The translations under genes were made by a program, and so were the position numbers. A stretch of 41,126 nt of DNA from an uncultured Prevotellaceae bacterium (lineage in GTDB: Bacteria > Bacteroidota > Bacteroidia > Bacteroidales > Bacteroidaceae), in assembly GCA_902776195.1 (NCBI GenBank), contig CACYPF010000020.1, positions 1-41,126 of the forward strand. Reading direction: 5' to 3'. This document shows positions 1-7,984 of the stretch, in pieces (the stretch's first letter is position 1; each line of letters starts with the position of its first letter). Under the pieces are notes generated by a model. That model had not been told where the DNA came from. It was given only the letters and a program-made list of their open reading frames with translations, and did no database searches.

Positions 1-116
1 GTCTGCTGAACAGCCTCCACCGATGCCTCGGGGTTAGCGGCCATTACAGGTGAGTACACGCCCAACAAAGAGCACGCACCCATCAGCAGCGCTGTCTTTC
101 TGATTTTTTGATTCAT
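1..116 (-). CDS. Partial SusC-like TonB-dependent transporter (5' end only)
   Basis: The reverse strand from 116 down to the window edge is an open frame starting ATG AAT CAA and encoding a signal peptide (MNQKIRKTALLMGACSLLGV...) plus the first mature residues. From codon 7 onward it is identical to the susC-like gene beginning at 1501; codons 4-6 differ (K-I-R here, A-F-K there). The rest lies outside the window, so the call as a second SusC-like outer-membrane transporter rests on this shared N-terminus. It has a good promoter about 210 bp upstream on the same strand and is therefore the partner likely to be expressed in the present orientation. It could also be a pseudogene further out; that cannot be seen here. 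Confidence 0.75.
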   Translation of the reverse strand, partial: MNQKIRKTALLMGACSLLGVYSPVMAANPEASVEAVQQ

Positions 117-127
117 ACTTAAGTATT
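1..127. repeat. Left arm of the susC inverted repeat
   Basis: Bases 1-99 are the exact reverse complement of 1518-1616, and 108-127 match 1490-1509 apart from the short divergent patch at codons 4-6. The identity runs to the window edge, so the true arm may be longer. The arm covers the start codon, the signal peptide and early mature codons of the left susC. A 12-bp palindrome (ATACTTAAGTAT) straddling the start codon occurs at both ends (115-126 and 1491-1502). Such arms are substrates for site-specific or homologous inversion. Confidence 0.93.
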
Positions 128-326
128 TTTCTTAGATTGATTGGATAAATACATTGTTAGATTTTAGATGAGTGGAGATTGTAAATCCCCTTCCACGCCA
201 AGTCCCTCGGACTCGCAATGGCCGTTTGTCATGATTCTTCTTTATGGCATAGTTTTTGGCTTTAAATTTTAATTTTATGTTAATAGTCGTTTATATGTTT
301 TCTCGTGAAGATACAATTTCACCATG
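117..326 (-). promoter_or_regulatory. Long 5' leader of the left susC (about 200 nt)
   Basis: No gene fits in 117-416. Reading the minus strand from the promoter at 356-327, about 200 nt are transcribed before the start codon at 116. The leader can fold a short hairpin at 215-199 (7-bp stem with one G-U pair and a 3-nt loop). No known riboswitch is recognisable. As the leader lies inside the invertible segment it would be attached to whichever susC is on. Confidence 0.5.
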
Positions 327-356
327 CAAAAATAAAACTTTTTTACGAAACGGCAA
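327..356 (-). promoter_or_regulatory. Outward promoter of the invertible segment
   Basis: On the minus strand TTG (356-354), 19 bp, then TATTTTTG (334-327) match the Bacteroidetes primary sigma consensus (TTTG, 19-21 bp, TAnnTTTG). It reads toward the left susC. No equivalent was found reading toward the right susC. Confidence 0.7.
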
Positions 357-416
357 CGTCTTTTATTGACAATTTTTGATACTTTCTTGCTTTTTTGCCG
401 TTTTTTGAACGGTTTG

Positions 417-1421
417 TTAACAAATCCAACACTTTTTAGTCAATAAGTGTAAAAATGACAATATGATTTTTTTGATAAAAAGATAACCCCGATTGTCTAC
501 CTTTTTTGAAAATATACTACTAAGTCGGAGCTCCAGATGTTGAAAGTCGTTGGTGAGCTTCTTCATGGTGATACGTGCATATATTTGGGTGGTTGTGATA
601 TTTGAATGTCCTAAAATACGACTGACACTTTCAATAGGCACTCCCTGGTTGAGAGCCATAATAGCGAAGGTGTGACGAGCACAGTGGAATGTGACAGGTC
701 TTGTGATACCATTCTCTTTCATGACTTGCCGCAACCGCTTTGCTATGGCATGGTATCCGAGTAGGTCGAATATTCGCTCTTTGAGGGGGTCTGCATAGCG
801 TTCGAGAATGGTGAGTGCCTGCGGCAGGAGTCTTACCTTGAAGGGAATACCTGTCTTATGGCGGGAAGTGATAATCCATTGGTAGCCGTCAATCTCATAG
901 ATGTCAGATTTCCGCAACGCACTGATGTCAACAAAAGACATGCCGGTAAGAGCGGAAAATACAAAGATGTCACGAGTGTAGTTTTGCAGAGGATGGTCGA
1001 AATGACGGATCATCAACCGGTGGAGTTCTTCTTCCGAAAGGTATTGTCGCTCTCGAATGTTTTTGGCAATATGAAACTCTGCAAAGGGGTTGGTGAGTAT
1101 CATTCCTCTTTTGTGTGCTCGTTGCACAACACCTTTCAGCATCATACAGTTGAGCCAGATAGTACCATTTCTGAGTCCTTTTTCAACACTCAAATAGGTA
1201 CTGAACCGATGGATGAAGTCTGGATCTATTGAAGAGAGGGGTATGTCCTTCTTATGTTCCCACGACAATAGAAAATCTGCTACAACTTCTCTCGCGCGTA
1301 CCATAATATTATAAGAGTGCCAAGAACGATCCTTCCCAACCCTGACAGAGAATTGCTCATTGTCACGGTCAAAGGCTTCCAACAAGGTAATCGATTTGTT
1401 TTTTTGATATTTTCTTTTCAT
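417..1421 (-). CDS. Tyrosine recombinase / DNA invertase
   Basis: This 334-aa site-specific recombinase probably catalyses inversion of the segment in which it lies. An N-terminal SAM-like core-binding region (about 10-110) is followed by the catalytic domain. Visible catalytic residues are the beta-hairpin Lys189 (RHKTG), His246 and Arg249 (FHCARHTF), His272 (ILGHSN) and nucleophile Tyr281 (TTTQIYARI). The first catalytic Arg (usually TGLR) is replaced by Ser162 (TGMSFVD), as reported for IntDOT-like Bacteroides recombinases. The hydrophobic, Lys-rich C-terminal tail beyond 310 is unusual. The gene ends 61 bp before the outward promoter, starts 79 bp from the right susC, and has its own promoter at 1485-1455. 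An integrase of an integrative element is less likely because no other mobile-element genes are present. Confidence 0.92.
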   Translation of the reverse strand: MKRKYQKNKSITLLEAFDRDNEQFSVRVGKDRSWHSYNIMVRAREVVADFLLSWEHKKDIPLSSIDPDFIHRFSTYLSVEKGLRNGTIWLNCMMLKGVVQRAHKRGMILTNPFAEFHIAKNIRERQYLSEEELHRLMIRHFDHPLQNYTRDIFVFSALTGMSFVDISALRKSDIYEIDGYQWIITSRHKTGIPFKVRLLPQALTILERYADPLKERIFDLLGYHAIAKRLRQVMKENGITRPVTFHCARHTFAIMALNQGVPIESVSRILGHSNITTTQIYARITMKKLTNDFQHLELRLSSIFSKKVDNRGYLFIKKIILSFLHLLTKKCWIC

Positions 1422-1454
1422 AATTGTAAAAATATTTTATACATTCATTATTCG

Positions 1455-1485
1455 CAAAGATAGTGATTATTAATGGGATATCAAA
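1455..1485 (-). promoter_or_regulatory. Promoter of the recombinase gene
   Basis: Minus-strand TTTG (1485-1482), 19 bp, TATCTTTG (1462-1455) is a near-perfect Bacteroidetes promoter. Transcription would start near 1451, leaving a leader of about 30 nt before the recombinase ATG at 1421. The promoter lies next to the right repeat arm and inside the invertible segment. Confidence 0.75.
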
Positions 1486-1489
1486 ACTT

Positions 1490-1616
1490 AATACTTAAGT
1501 ATGAATCAAGCATTTAAAAAGACAGCGCTGCTGATGGGTGCGTGCTCTTTGTTGGGCGTGTACTCACCTGTAATGGCCGCTAACCCCGAGGCATCGGTGG
1601 AGGCTGTTCAGCAGAC
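1490..1616. repeat. Right arm of the susC inverted repeat
   Basis: The reverse complement of 1-127: 1518-1616 is identical to 99-1, and 1490-1509 to 127-108. It spans the start codon, the signal peptide and codons up to about 39 of the right susC. The sequence after 1616 cannot be compared because the left copy leaves the window. Confidence 0.93.
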
Positions 1617-4599
1617 GGTGGCAACAGGCAATCAGTCAAACTTCAACATCACCCTGCAGGAGGACAATGCCCTGCTGGATGAGGTGGTAGTTGTCGGTTA
1701 CGGTGTCCAGAAGAAGAAACTGGTTACCGGTGCCACTGTTCAGGTAAAGGGTGAGGATATTGCCAAGCTGAACACCACCAACGCCCTGACCGCCATGCAG
1801 GCAAGTTCTCCTGGTGTGAACATCACCCAGAGTTCTTCACAGCCTGGTAAGGGTTTCAAGGTAAACATCCGTGGTGTCGGTACTATTGGTGAGTCATCTC
1901 CGTTGCTGATTATCGATGGTATCAATGCAGGTACCGCAGATAACGGTCTGAACGGTTTGAACCCTAACGACATCGAGAGCATCGACGTGCTGAAGGATGC
2001 TGCCTCCGCAGCCATCTACGGTGCCCGTGCCGCCAACGGTGTTATCTTGGTAACCACCAAGCAGGGTAAGGCAGGTAAGCTGTCTATTCAATATGACGGT
2101 TACGTAGGTTGGTCAAATGCCTACAAGGTTCCTGGTGTGCTGAACGCACAGCAGTTGATGCAGGTTGTTAACGAGACCAACTTCAATACATACGGTACAG
2201 CAACAAACTGGGGCAGTTTGCTTCCTTCTGATATTCTCGCAAAGGTCAATGGCGGATGGAAGGGTACCGACTGGTTTAAGGAGTACGAGAACAAGAATGC
2301 CCTTCAGTTCAGCCACGCTGTGACGCTGAGTGGCGGTTCAGACCGCTCTAAATTCTCTCTGAGTTTGAACTACAGTTCTAACGAAGGTATCATGGGTGGT
2401 GACAATGCATCATCATACAAGCGTTATGGCGGTCGTATCAACTCCGAGCATATCGTCCTGAAAGGTAAAGACCTGCTGGGTGAGGAGCACGACCTGCTGA
2501 CCATCGGTGAGAATGTTTCTTACTGGTATCATAAGAGTCACGACCTTGCTGAGAGCAATGGTTATTGGAATATCATGCAGGCAGCCTATATCGCCTCTCC
2601 ATTTGTGTTGCCTTATAATGGCGATGGTTCTATAACCAGCTATGCGGCTAACCATGCAGGCTATAGTGATATGATCTACGGTCAGCCCCTGAACCACTTC
2701 CTTAATGGTGGTTTCAGCTCACTGAACAAGAACCGTGACTTCGGATTTGGCGCTACCATCTACTGGATAGTTGAACCAATCAAGAACCTGAAGTATCGCG
2801 GTCAGTTCAATACTGGTTTCAGTGGTTCTAACTACCGCAGCATTGGTCTGCCTTACAGTTCCAGTTCTACCTCTGCCAGTGCCAGCTATACCATGAACAT
2901 GAACGAGTATGAGAGCAGTAGCTTCACAATTGAGAATACCTTGTCATACGTTCTTCCTCAGCTGGGCAAGCATACTATCGACGTACTGGTTGGTCAGAGC
3001 TTCGAGCGTTCAAACTGGAGCACTGGAATGTCAATGAATTTTGAGACAGGTGCAGATAACTTGAATTCACTTATTTATAATGGTTGGGACTACAACATTC
3101 CTTCCAACTACGAGAAGGTGACTGGTCACTCTGGTTACGATAATCCCCGTCAGGGCAACATTGCCTCTTTCTTCGGTCGTATTAACTGGAACTACGATGA
3201 GAAATACATGCTGACCGCAATCCTCCGTACCGATGGTAGCTCTAACTTCGCCAAGGGCAAGCGCTGGGGTACCTTCCCATCAGTTTCCGCAGGTTGGGTC
3301 ATCACCAACGAGCCATTCATGGCAAAATCCAGCAAATGGCTGGACTTCTTGAAACTCCGTGCTTCTTGGGGACAGAACGGTAACTGTAACATCGGTAACT
3401 TCTACTATCTGTCTAATATTGCCTTCTCTCCAACGGACTATGCTGACTATGGCTACAAGTTCTCCAGCAGCATGCTGAATACTGTTAATCGTTGGGTCTA
3501 CCAGACAGGTGCATATGCTAAGAATGCTCCTAATGAGGATGTAACATGGGAGACATCTGAGCAGTGGAACATTGGTTTGGATGCTCGCTTCCTCAATGGC
3601 CGCTTGGGACTTGCCTTTGACTGGTATGTGAAAAAGACGAAGGACTGGCTGGTACAGGCTCCTATGAACGAGGTGCTTGGCTATGAGGAACCCGCATATA
3701 TCAACGCTGGTGACGTGAAGAACACCGGTGTCGAGATTGCCCTCTCTTGGCGCGATAAGATTGGTAAGGACTTCAACTACCATGCCAACCTGAACTTCGC
3801 TACCAATAAGAACGAGGTAACCCGTCTGGGTACTGCTTCCGGTAAGATTGGTGACGATGCTCAGAGCTCATTGTTCCAGAACTCTTCTTATGTTTCTCTC
3901 GTTGAGGAAGGTCATCCTATCGGCTACTTCTCAGGAATGTCTTACAGTGGCATCTGGCAGAATCAGGCTCAGATTGACGCTGCCCGTGCAGCAGGCAAGG
4001 CAGTGCTTGCTGATGCTCAGCCTGGTGATCCTATCTGGGACGATTATAATAAGGATGGTCAGATTTCTCTCTCTGAGGACCGTCATGAGATTGGCAACCC
4101 CCACCCGAAAGTTACCCTCGGTGTAAGCCTTGGCTTCGAGTGGAAGGGTATTGACTTCGGTGTAACAGGTTCTGGCGCTTTCGGTCATAAGATCATGCAG
4201 TGCTACCGTACCGCCCTGCTTGCCAACCAGTATCAGAACTATACGGTTGACGTATTCGACCGCTGGCATGGCGAGGGTACCAGCAACACAATGCCCCGTC
4301 TGTCGGTAGGTGCTATCGCTGACCAGTGGGTATCTACCCGCTACATGCAGAAAGGTGACTACTTCAAGATTCAGAACATCACCTTGGGTTACGACTTCAC
4401 CAAGCTTTGGAAGTCTTCTCCTTTCCAGCAGTTGCGTCTCTATGTACAGGCTCAGAACATCGCAACCATTACTGGTTACACAGGTGTTGACCCAGAGGTC
4501 GGTTCTTCTGGTGGTGGTGCAGGCTGGGCACGTGGTATCGACGTAGGTCTGTATCCTTCTGCACGTACATGGATTGTTGGTGCAAGCATTAAGTTCTAA
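1501..4599 (+). CDS. susC: SusC/RagA-like TonB-dependent outer-membrane transporter
   Basis: A 1032-aa outer-membrane beta-barrel that imports a glycan or peptide with its SusD partner, powered by TonB. Seen: a signal peptide ending around VMAA (residue 27), a TonB box EVVVVGYG (61-68), a plug domain with the SusC signature (VNIRGVGTIG, PLLIIDG, IESIDVLKDAASAAIYGARAANGVILVTTK) and a large barrel ending in the typical terminal aromatic KF. The carboxypeptidase-like N-terminal extension of many SusC proteins is absent. The first ~39 codons form one arm of the inverted repeat. No promoter is visible in the 79 bp between it and the divergent recombinase, so it appears switched off in this orientation. 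The susD gene follows after 28 bp. The substrate cannot be told from sequence. Confidence 0.95.
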   Translation: MNQAFKKTALLMGACSLLGVYSPVMAANPEASVEAVQQTVATGNQSNFNITLQEDNALLDEVVVVGYGVQKKKLVTGATVQVKGEDIAKLNTTNALTAMQASSPGVNITQSSSQPGKGFKVNIRGVGTIGESSPLLIIDGINAGTADNGLNGLNPNDIESIDVLKDAASAAIYGARAANGVILVTTKQGKAGKLSIQYDGYVGWSNAYKVPGVLNAQQLMQVVNETNFNTYGTATNWGSLLPSDILAKVNGGWKGTDWFKEYENKNALQFSHAVTLSGGSDRSKFSLSLNYSSNEGIMGGDNASSYKRYGGRINSEHIVLKGKDLLGEEHDLLTIGENVSYWYHKSHDLAESNGYWNIMQAAYIASPFVLPYNGDGSITSYAANHAGYSDMIYGQPLNHFLNGGFSSLNKNRDFGFGATIYWIVEPIKNLKYRGQFNTGFSGSNYRSIGLPYSSSSTSASASYTMNMNEYESSSFTIENTLSYVLPQLGKHTIDVLVGQSFERSNWSTGMSMNFETGADNLNSLIYNGWDYNIPSNYEKVTGHSGYDNPRQGNIASFFGRINWNYDEKYMLTAILRTDGSSNFAKGKRWGTFPSVSAGWVITNEPFMAKSSKWLDFLKLRASWGQNGNCNIGNFYYLSNIAFSPTDYADYGYKFSSSMLNTVNRWVYQTGAYAKNAPNEDVTWETSEQWNIGLDARFLNGRLGLAFDWYVKKTKDWLVQAPMNEVLGYEEPAYINAGDVKNTGVEIALSWRDKIGKDFNYHANLNFATNKNEVTRLGTASGKIGDDAQSSLFQNSSYVSLVEEGHPIGYFSGMSYSGIWQNQAQIDAARAAGKAVLADAQPGDPIWDDYNKDGQISLSEDRHEIGNPHPKVTLGVSLGFEWKGIDFGVTGSGAFGHKIMQCYRTALLANQYQNYTVDVFDRWHGEGTSNTMPRLSVGAIADQWVSTRYMQKGDYFKIQNITLGYDFTKLWKSSPFQQLRLYVQAQNIATITGYTGVDPEVGSSGGGAGWARGIDVGLYPSARTWIVGASIKF

Positions 4600-4627
4600 T
4601 TCAAAACACAAATAAGAATAGAAGAAT

Positions 4628-6472
4628 ATGAAAAAGATATTTTTAATGGCAATCGCAGCCGCTTTCACACTTGCTTCTTGTGATGGTCAGCTCGATTCCG
4701 CAAACTATACGGCAGCGAATACCAGTAACTATCCTGCTTCAGCAGGTGACCTGAACAAGGAGCTGTCAGCACTCTATGGTGTGATGAACCAGATGAGTAC
4801 CAATCCTCTGGAAACTCCATGGTTTGTAGGGTACATCATGTCTGACGATGCCAATGGTGCAGGTGGTACTGGTGACGTGGAGTCGCATGCCATAGGTCAT
4901 TTGATGACCAATAAGGAGTCTCTTTATGATAATGCTTGGCATAATACTTATGTAGGTATTGCCCGTGCCAATGCCATCATCTATGCTGTTGACGCTTTCG
5001 ACTGGACTGGCCAGGAGGCTACCCGTAACCAGCTACTGGGTGAGGCTTATTTTATGCGTGGTCTGTTCTATCTCTGGGGTGTTCAGTTCTGGGGTGATAT
5101 TCCTGCCTATTGGGAAGCTGCCGCTCCTGACCCATGTCCACAGCAGAGTGCCGAGGACGTGATTATGCCACATATCCTTGCAGACTTTACCAGTGCTGCG
5201 AATCTGATGTCACATGGTGCAACCACCAAGGGTGACGGTCATGCCACCAAAGGTGCCGCTGAGGGTTATCTGGCACGTGCCTATATGTTCTACGAGGGCT
5301 TCTATAAGAAGGCTGGTGAGCTTGCCAATGCCTCTCTTGCTGATGTAGCCTTTGACTTCACACAGGAAGGTGCAGGAACGTCTTTGTCAAAAGCTCAGGT
5401 TGTCTCCTTCCTCGAGGATGCCATTAACAATGGTGGTTATAGCCTTGTAGAGGACTTCCGTCTGCTCTGGCAGTACACCAACGAGTTAACTGCTCCTACT
5501 TATAGTTTTGTAGCAGATCTTGCTGCTCAGAACAAATATTGGGCTGGTAACGGTAACACTGAGGAGATGTTCCAGGTTCAGTATATGAACTCCAACTCCT
5601 GGAATGGAACAATCGGTATGGGATTCTGTAATCAGGTAGAACTTTATACTGGTCTTCGTTGCGATGATGATGGTGCTGGTCATACCAATGGCGGTCCAGA
5701 GACTTATCCGTTCGGACAAGGCTGGGGACAGGGTACTATCAATGCCAACCTGTGGGATGACTGGCCAAGCAGCGACCCACGTAAGAAAGCAACTATCCTT
5801 GATGTTTCAAGTGAACTCTCTGCATACTATTTCACGACCTCTTGTTCTGAGGATGCAGGTTACTACAATAAGAAATGGATTTGCATTACGGCTCCTGAGT
5901 CTGATGGTACTGGTGGTAGTCACTATCCTTGGTGGGGTGTATGGCGTTGGAAGAACACCTCTACTGAAGCTCCTAACGGTAACTCCTTCCAGGGTGATCA
6001 CTTCTCTGATATGGTATTGCTCCGTCTTGCTGACGTGATGCTGATGCACTCTGAGCTGACAGGTACTGCCACCTATATGAACAGAGTACAGGCTCGCGCC
6101 GGTGTTCCGCAGACAGGATATTCTTGGGCTAACATCAAGAACGAGCGTCGTTGGGAGCTTGCCGGTGAGGGTCTCCGCTTCAATGATCTTCGCCGCTGGT
6201 CTGGTAAGGGCGGTGGAGCCAATTGTGAGGCTGCCGTTGCCCTGCAGAGACAGGAAGGCTCTCGTGTGAACTACACTGGTACATGGACAAAGATGAGCCA
6301 TGGTAAGGGCGTCGGTGGTAGCAGCTGGGCACAGCGTTATGCTGATACCGACGGTTTCCTGCCAAAGCCTCCCGCACAGATCAGTATTGTCAATAATCCT
6401 GAGGTTCTGAGCCAGAACAAGGGTTGGTATGACGATACCAAGTGGAGTATGTCTGGTACACCTGTTTATTAA
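4628..6472 (+). CDS. susD: SusD/RagB-like nutrient-binding lipoprotein
   Basis: A 614-aa surface lipoprotein that forms the substrate-binding lid on the SusC barrel. The signal peptide has a lipobox LASC with the lipidated Cys at 18, followed by Asp-Gly, the acidic start typical of exported Bacteroidetes lipoproteins. SusD-family features are the TPR-like helical N-half with RANAIIYAVDAF, the motif EAYFMRGLFYLWGVQFWGDIP and a late WELAGEGLRFNDLRRWS segment. It is somewhat longer than many SusD proteins. It follows susC by 28 bp and is presumably cotranscribed, so it should share the on/off state of the upstream switch. No glycoside hydrolase accompanies it, so the ligand is unknown. Confidence 0.94.
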   Translation: MKKIFLMAIAAAFTLASCDGQLDSANYTAANTSNYPASAGDLNKELSALYGVMNQMSTNPLETPWFVGYIMSDDANGAGGTGDVESHAIGHLMTNKESLYDNAWHNTYVGIARANAIIYAVDAFDWTGQEATRNQLLGEAYFMRGLFYLWGVQFWGDIPAYWEAAAPDPCPQQSAEDVIMPHILADFTSAANLMSHGATTKGDGHATKGAAEGYLARAYMFYEGFYKKAGELANASLADVAFDFTQEGAGTSLSKAQVVSFLEDAINNGGYSLVEDFRLLWQYTNELTAPTYSFVADLAAQNKYWAGNGNTEEMFQVQYMNSNSWNGTIGMGFCNQVELYTGLRCDDDGAGHTNGGPETYPFGQGWGQGTINANLWDDWPSSDPRKKATILDVSSELSAYYFTTSCSEDAGYYNKKWICITAPESDGTGGSHYPWWGVWRWKNTSTEAPNGNSFQGDHFSDMVLLRLADVMLMHSELTGTATYMNRVQARAGVPQTGYSWANIKNERRWELAGEGLRFNDLRRWSGKGGGANCEAAVALQRQEGSRVNYTGTWTKMSHGKGVGGSSWAQRYADTDGFLPKPPAQISIVNNPEVLSQNKGWYDDTKWSMSGTPVY

Positions 6473-6498
6473 TAATCACATTAAAAAAGAAAAGCAAT

Positions 6499-7962
6499 AT
6501 GAAAAAATCAATATTATTGTTCGCAGTCGCTTTAGGCATGTTGACGGCTTGTAGCCCCCAGAAGGAGGAGAAAGGCTTCGACGTGACCAATATTACTGCA
6601 GACAAGTTGCTGGATGGTGCTACATTCTCACAATATAATGCTATCAAAGATGAGGCAGGTAATATTACGGGATATGAGGAGGCTGCCGATGGTAACTGGA
6701 TTAAGTACAACATCCCCAGTGTGTCAAGCGTCTACATCTTCTATTTGAAGGCAGATGGCTCTGAGTTTAAACTTTCAAGTGGTGCCGCTGGTGGTATGTT
6801 CAACTTTGTCCCCAAGCGTGGTTCTGATCCTTTGCAGACTGTCTATTTCCGCTATGTTAATCAGGATGGTGAGGAAGTAGTGGCTTCTAAGGAATTCACA
6901 CTTCAGGTAGCAGGTGAACTGGAGATGCCTGTACGTTATCTGGCTTCTAACGAGTATGGTGAGAAGACTTGGTATTGGGATCCTTCTATCACAGGTGCCG
7001 TTTGGGGTAACATGGGTTACCAGCCTGGCACTGGTGAGTCAGTAGGTACCACTGGTAACGGCCAGTGGTGGGGTGTCACCACTTCTGAGGAATTCAACGG
7101 TCAGCTGCAGCATACAGAGGATGGAACTAACCATGGTGATGGTGACCTCAATGCATACATGACATTCTCTGAGGATGGTATCCTGAATGCTTACGATGCC
7201 AATGGTAAAGTTATTCGCACTGACACCTATGCCGTTGAAGGTTGGGATCCCTCCGGTGAATGGAAAGTAGGTGACCTTGTTACAAAAGCCATCTTGTGGC
7301 CGTACGAGATTAACTCTGGTGGTAACATCCCCGGAAAATATGAGATAGTTTACCTGACATCCGACAAGATGACCCTCGTTTATCCTGATGGTGGTAGCCA
7401 AGGTGGATGGGGAGAAGCCTCCTTCTGGCATTTCTGCAGCAACTCAGACCTCATGGGTAACATCGCAGGTTATGAGGATGGAAAGTCCTGGACATGGGAT
7501 CCTTCTGTTACTGGTGCTGTCTGGGGTAACATGGGGTACCAACCTGGTGATGGTGCATCTGTAGGTACCGCTGGTAACGGTCAATGGTGGGGTGTCACCA
7601 CTTCTGAGGAATTCAACGGTCAGCTGCAGCATACAGAGGATGGGACTAACCACGGTGACGGTGACCTCAATGCTTACATGACCTTCGGTACCGATGGTAT
7701 TCTGAAAGCATACGATGCCAATGGCAATGAGATCCGCTCAAGTGCGTATGAGTTTGTACCAGTAGCAGGTAGCGATTGGAAGATAGCAGACTTGAAAACC
7801 ACGTCTATCCTGTGGCCATACGAGATTAACTCCGGTGGTAATATTCCTGGTACCTACGAGGTTGTATACGCAACTGGCAGCCAGATGACACTGGTTTATC
7901 CTGATGGTGGTAGCCAGGGTGCTTGGGGTGAGGCTTCTTTCTGGCACTTCAAGGCAAAATAA
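6499..7962 (+). CDS. SusE/F-position surface lipoprotein with a tandem-repeated domain
   Basis: A 487-aa lipoprotein, third in the susCD operon where substrate-binding SusE/SusF-type proteins usually sit. The start at 6499 is chosen because it gives a clean lipoprotein signal (MKKSILLFAV..., lipobox LTAC, Cys18) and follows susD by 26 bp; an in-frame ATG at 6442 would overlap susD. After an N-terminal region of about 150 residues come two nearly identical domains of about 158 residues, each opening with WDPSxTGAVWGNMGYQPG and ending GGSQGxWGEASFWHF. They are rich in Trp, Gly and Asn, as in carbohydrate-binding modules. The family is not one I can name; glycan binding is an inference from position and composition. 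Confidence 0.85.
   Translation: MKKSILLFAVALGMLTACSPQKEEKGFDVTNITADKLLDGATFSQYNAIKDEAGNITGYEEAADGNWIKYNIPSVSSVYIFYLKADGSEFKLSSGAAGGMFNFVPKRGSDPLQTVYFRYVNQDGEEVVASKEFTLQVAGELEMPVRYLASNEYGEKTWYWDPSITGAVWGNMGYQPGTGESVGTTGNGQWWGVTTSEEFNGQLQHTEDGTNHGDGDLNAYMTFSEDGILNAYDANGKVIRTDTYAVEGWDPSGEWKVGDLVTKAILWPYEINSGGNIPGKYEIVYLTSDKMTLVYPDGGSQGGWGEASFWHFCSNSDLMGNIAGYEDGKSWTWDPSVTGAVWGNMGYQPGDGASVGTAGNGQWWGVTTSEEFNGQLQHTEDGTNHGDGDLNAYMTFGTDGILKAYDANGNEIRSSAYEFVPVAGSDWKIADLKTTSILWPYEINSGGNIPGTYEVVYATGSQMTLVYPDGGSQGAWGEASFWHFKAK
6961..7953 (+). repeat. Tandem in-frame duplication inside the lipoprotein gene
   Basis: Unit 1 (6961-7434) and unit 2 (7480-7953) are offset by 519 bp (173 codons) and share long identical DNA runs, for example the stretch encoding QWWGVTTSEEFNGQLQHTED. 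A 45-bp linker separates them. Nucleotide-level similarity suggests recent duplication or gene conversion. Confidence 0.9.
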
Positions 7963-7984
7963 ATCTATAAACTAATGATTTAAA

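Larger units (their letters stand above)
100..1517. other. Putative invertible segment carrying recombinase and promoter
   Basis: This is the unique DNA between the two long identical inverted arms. It contains the tyrosine recombinase gene with its own promoter and a single outward-facing promoter with a long leader. Because the arms lie inside coding sequence and in register, inversion would swap promoter and leader between the two susC genes while keeping both reading frames intact. DNA inversions controlling susC/susD genes, capsule promoters and other surface loci are established in Bacteroides fragilis and relatives; assigning this locus to that class is an inference from the layout. 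Confidence 0.85.

Noticed and set aside
360-416. Terminator after the recombinase gene (CCGTT...AACGG hairpin near 400-415)
   Set aside because: The stem is only 5 bp and the T-run follows on the plus strand, not on the gene's strand.
858-1232. 124-aa open frame on the plus strand inside the recombinase gene
   Set aside because: It lies antisense to a clearly conserved recombinase domain and its translation resembles no family.
417-1421. Integrase of a conjugative element or prophage
   Set aside because: No tra, mob, phage or attachment features surround it, while inverted arms and a promoter fit an invertase.
1-1616. Inverted repeat as a chimeric assembly artefact
   Set aside because: Codons 4-6 and the upstream sequences differ between the arms and each has a sensible reading frame, so it is not a simple fold-back copy. 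Long reads would settle it.
6442-6498. Earlier start for the SusE/F-position lipoprotein
   Set aside because: It would lie within susD and mask the lipoprotein signal peptide.
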